A stretch of DNA of 23,609 bases, from the NCBI GenBank assembly GCA_964473355.1, contig CAYYOS010000019.1, positions 1 through 23,609 of the forward strand, written 5' to 3'. This DNA comes from CAYYOS01 sp964473355 (GTDB lineage Bacteria > Pseudomonadota > Gammaproteobacteria > Burkholderiales > REEB80). The translations under genes and the position numbers were made by a program. Positions within the stretch are counted from its first letter, which is position 1, and each line of letters starts with the position of its first letter. The notes under the pieces are model-generated. The model was not told the origin of the DNA and ran no database searches. It was given only the letters and a program-made list of their open reading frames with translations. Shown here piece by piece: positions 23,540 to 23,609 of this stretch.

Positions 23540-23554
23540 CGCGCTAAGCGCGAG
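23540..23554. other. Small hairpin upstream of the signalling operon
   Basis: TCGCGC-TAA-GCGCGA is a perfect 6-bp stem with a 3-nt loop, in the 228 bp between the outer-membrane gene and the window edge. No clear promoter or T-run accompanies it, and the rest of this stretch shows no gene. Confidence 0.35.
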
Positions 23555-23609
23555 TCGCTAACAATAGCCGCCTTTATACACTCCCCGTAATCCCACGCGA
23601 AATAAGCAT

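Overview
The window is chromosomal DNA from a proteobacterium, most likely a betaproteobacterium near the Nitrosomonadales (inference). The pointers are a CNP1-like protein next to proB, the order rplU-rpmA-obgE-proB diverging from ispB, a PUA-containing ProB and an ObgE without a C-terminal extension, at moderate G+C. Most of it is core genome. No insertion sequence, prophage, CRISPR array or rRNA was found. A 10-N assembly gap (2135-2144) lies inside proS.

Layout. 1-581: the end of clpA (+). 634-4482 (-): a tightly packed, partly overlapping operon of a WD40-repeat lipoprotein, a leucine-rich-variant repeat protein, proS and a lytic transglycosylase. 4668-6802 (+): rppH, a metallo-beta-lactamase-fold protein without its metal ligands, a two-CBS protein and a small conserved protein. 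6918-9682 (+): an iron/peroxide module behind a strong sigma70-type promoter, comprising a rubrerythrin without rubredoxin domain, a CCG-type Fe-S oxidoreductase, an encapsulated-ferritin-like (EncFtn) protein and a DUF3501 protein. 9747-11493 (+): a cyclopropane-fatty-acid synthase homologue and a CNP1-like exported protein. 11511-14419 (-): rplU-rpmA, a terminator hairpin, then obgE-proB. 14619-15672 (+): ispB and tRNA-Pro(CGG). 15724-16071 (-): a second copy of the small protein at 6440. 16345-23381 (-): a probable five-gene signalling operon of an outer-membrane protein, a periplasmic binding protein, a hybrid histidine kinase with two receiver domains, a stand-alone receiver, and a receiver-nucleotide cyclase with a PilZ-like C-terminus.

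Two regions stand out. First, the EncFtn homologue keeps every ferroxidase residue but lacks the C-terminal peptide that targets EncFtn into encapsulin shells, and no shell gene is present. It sits inside a rubrerythrin/Fe-S reductase/DUF3501 operon with a coupled start, which suggests a shell-free iron-oxidising role. Second, the 7-kb signalling operon links an outer-membrane channel-like protein and an orphan solute-binding protein to a multi-receiver relay that ends in a class III cyclase, possibly joining cyclic nucleotide and c-di-GMP signalling.
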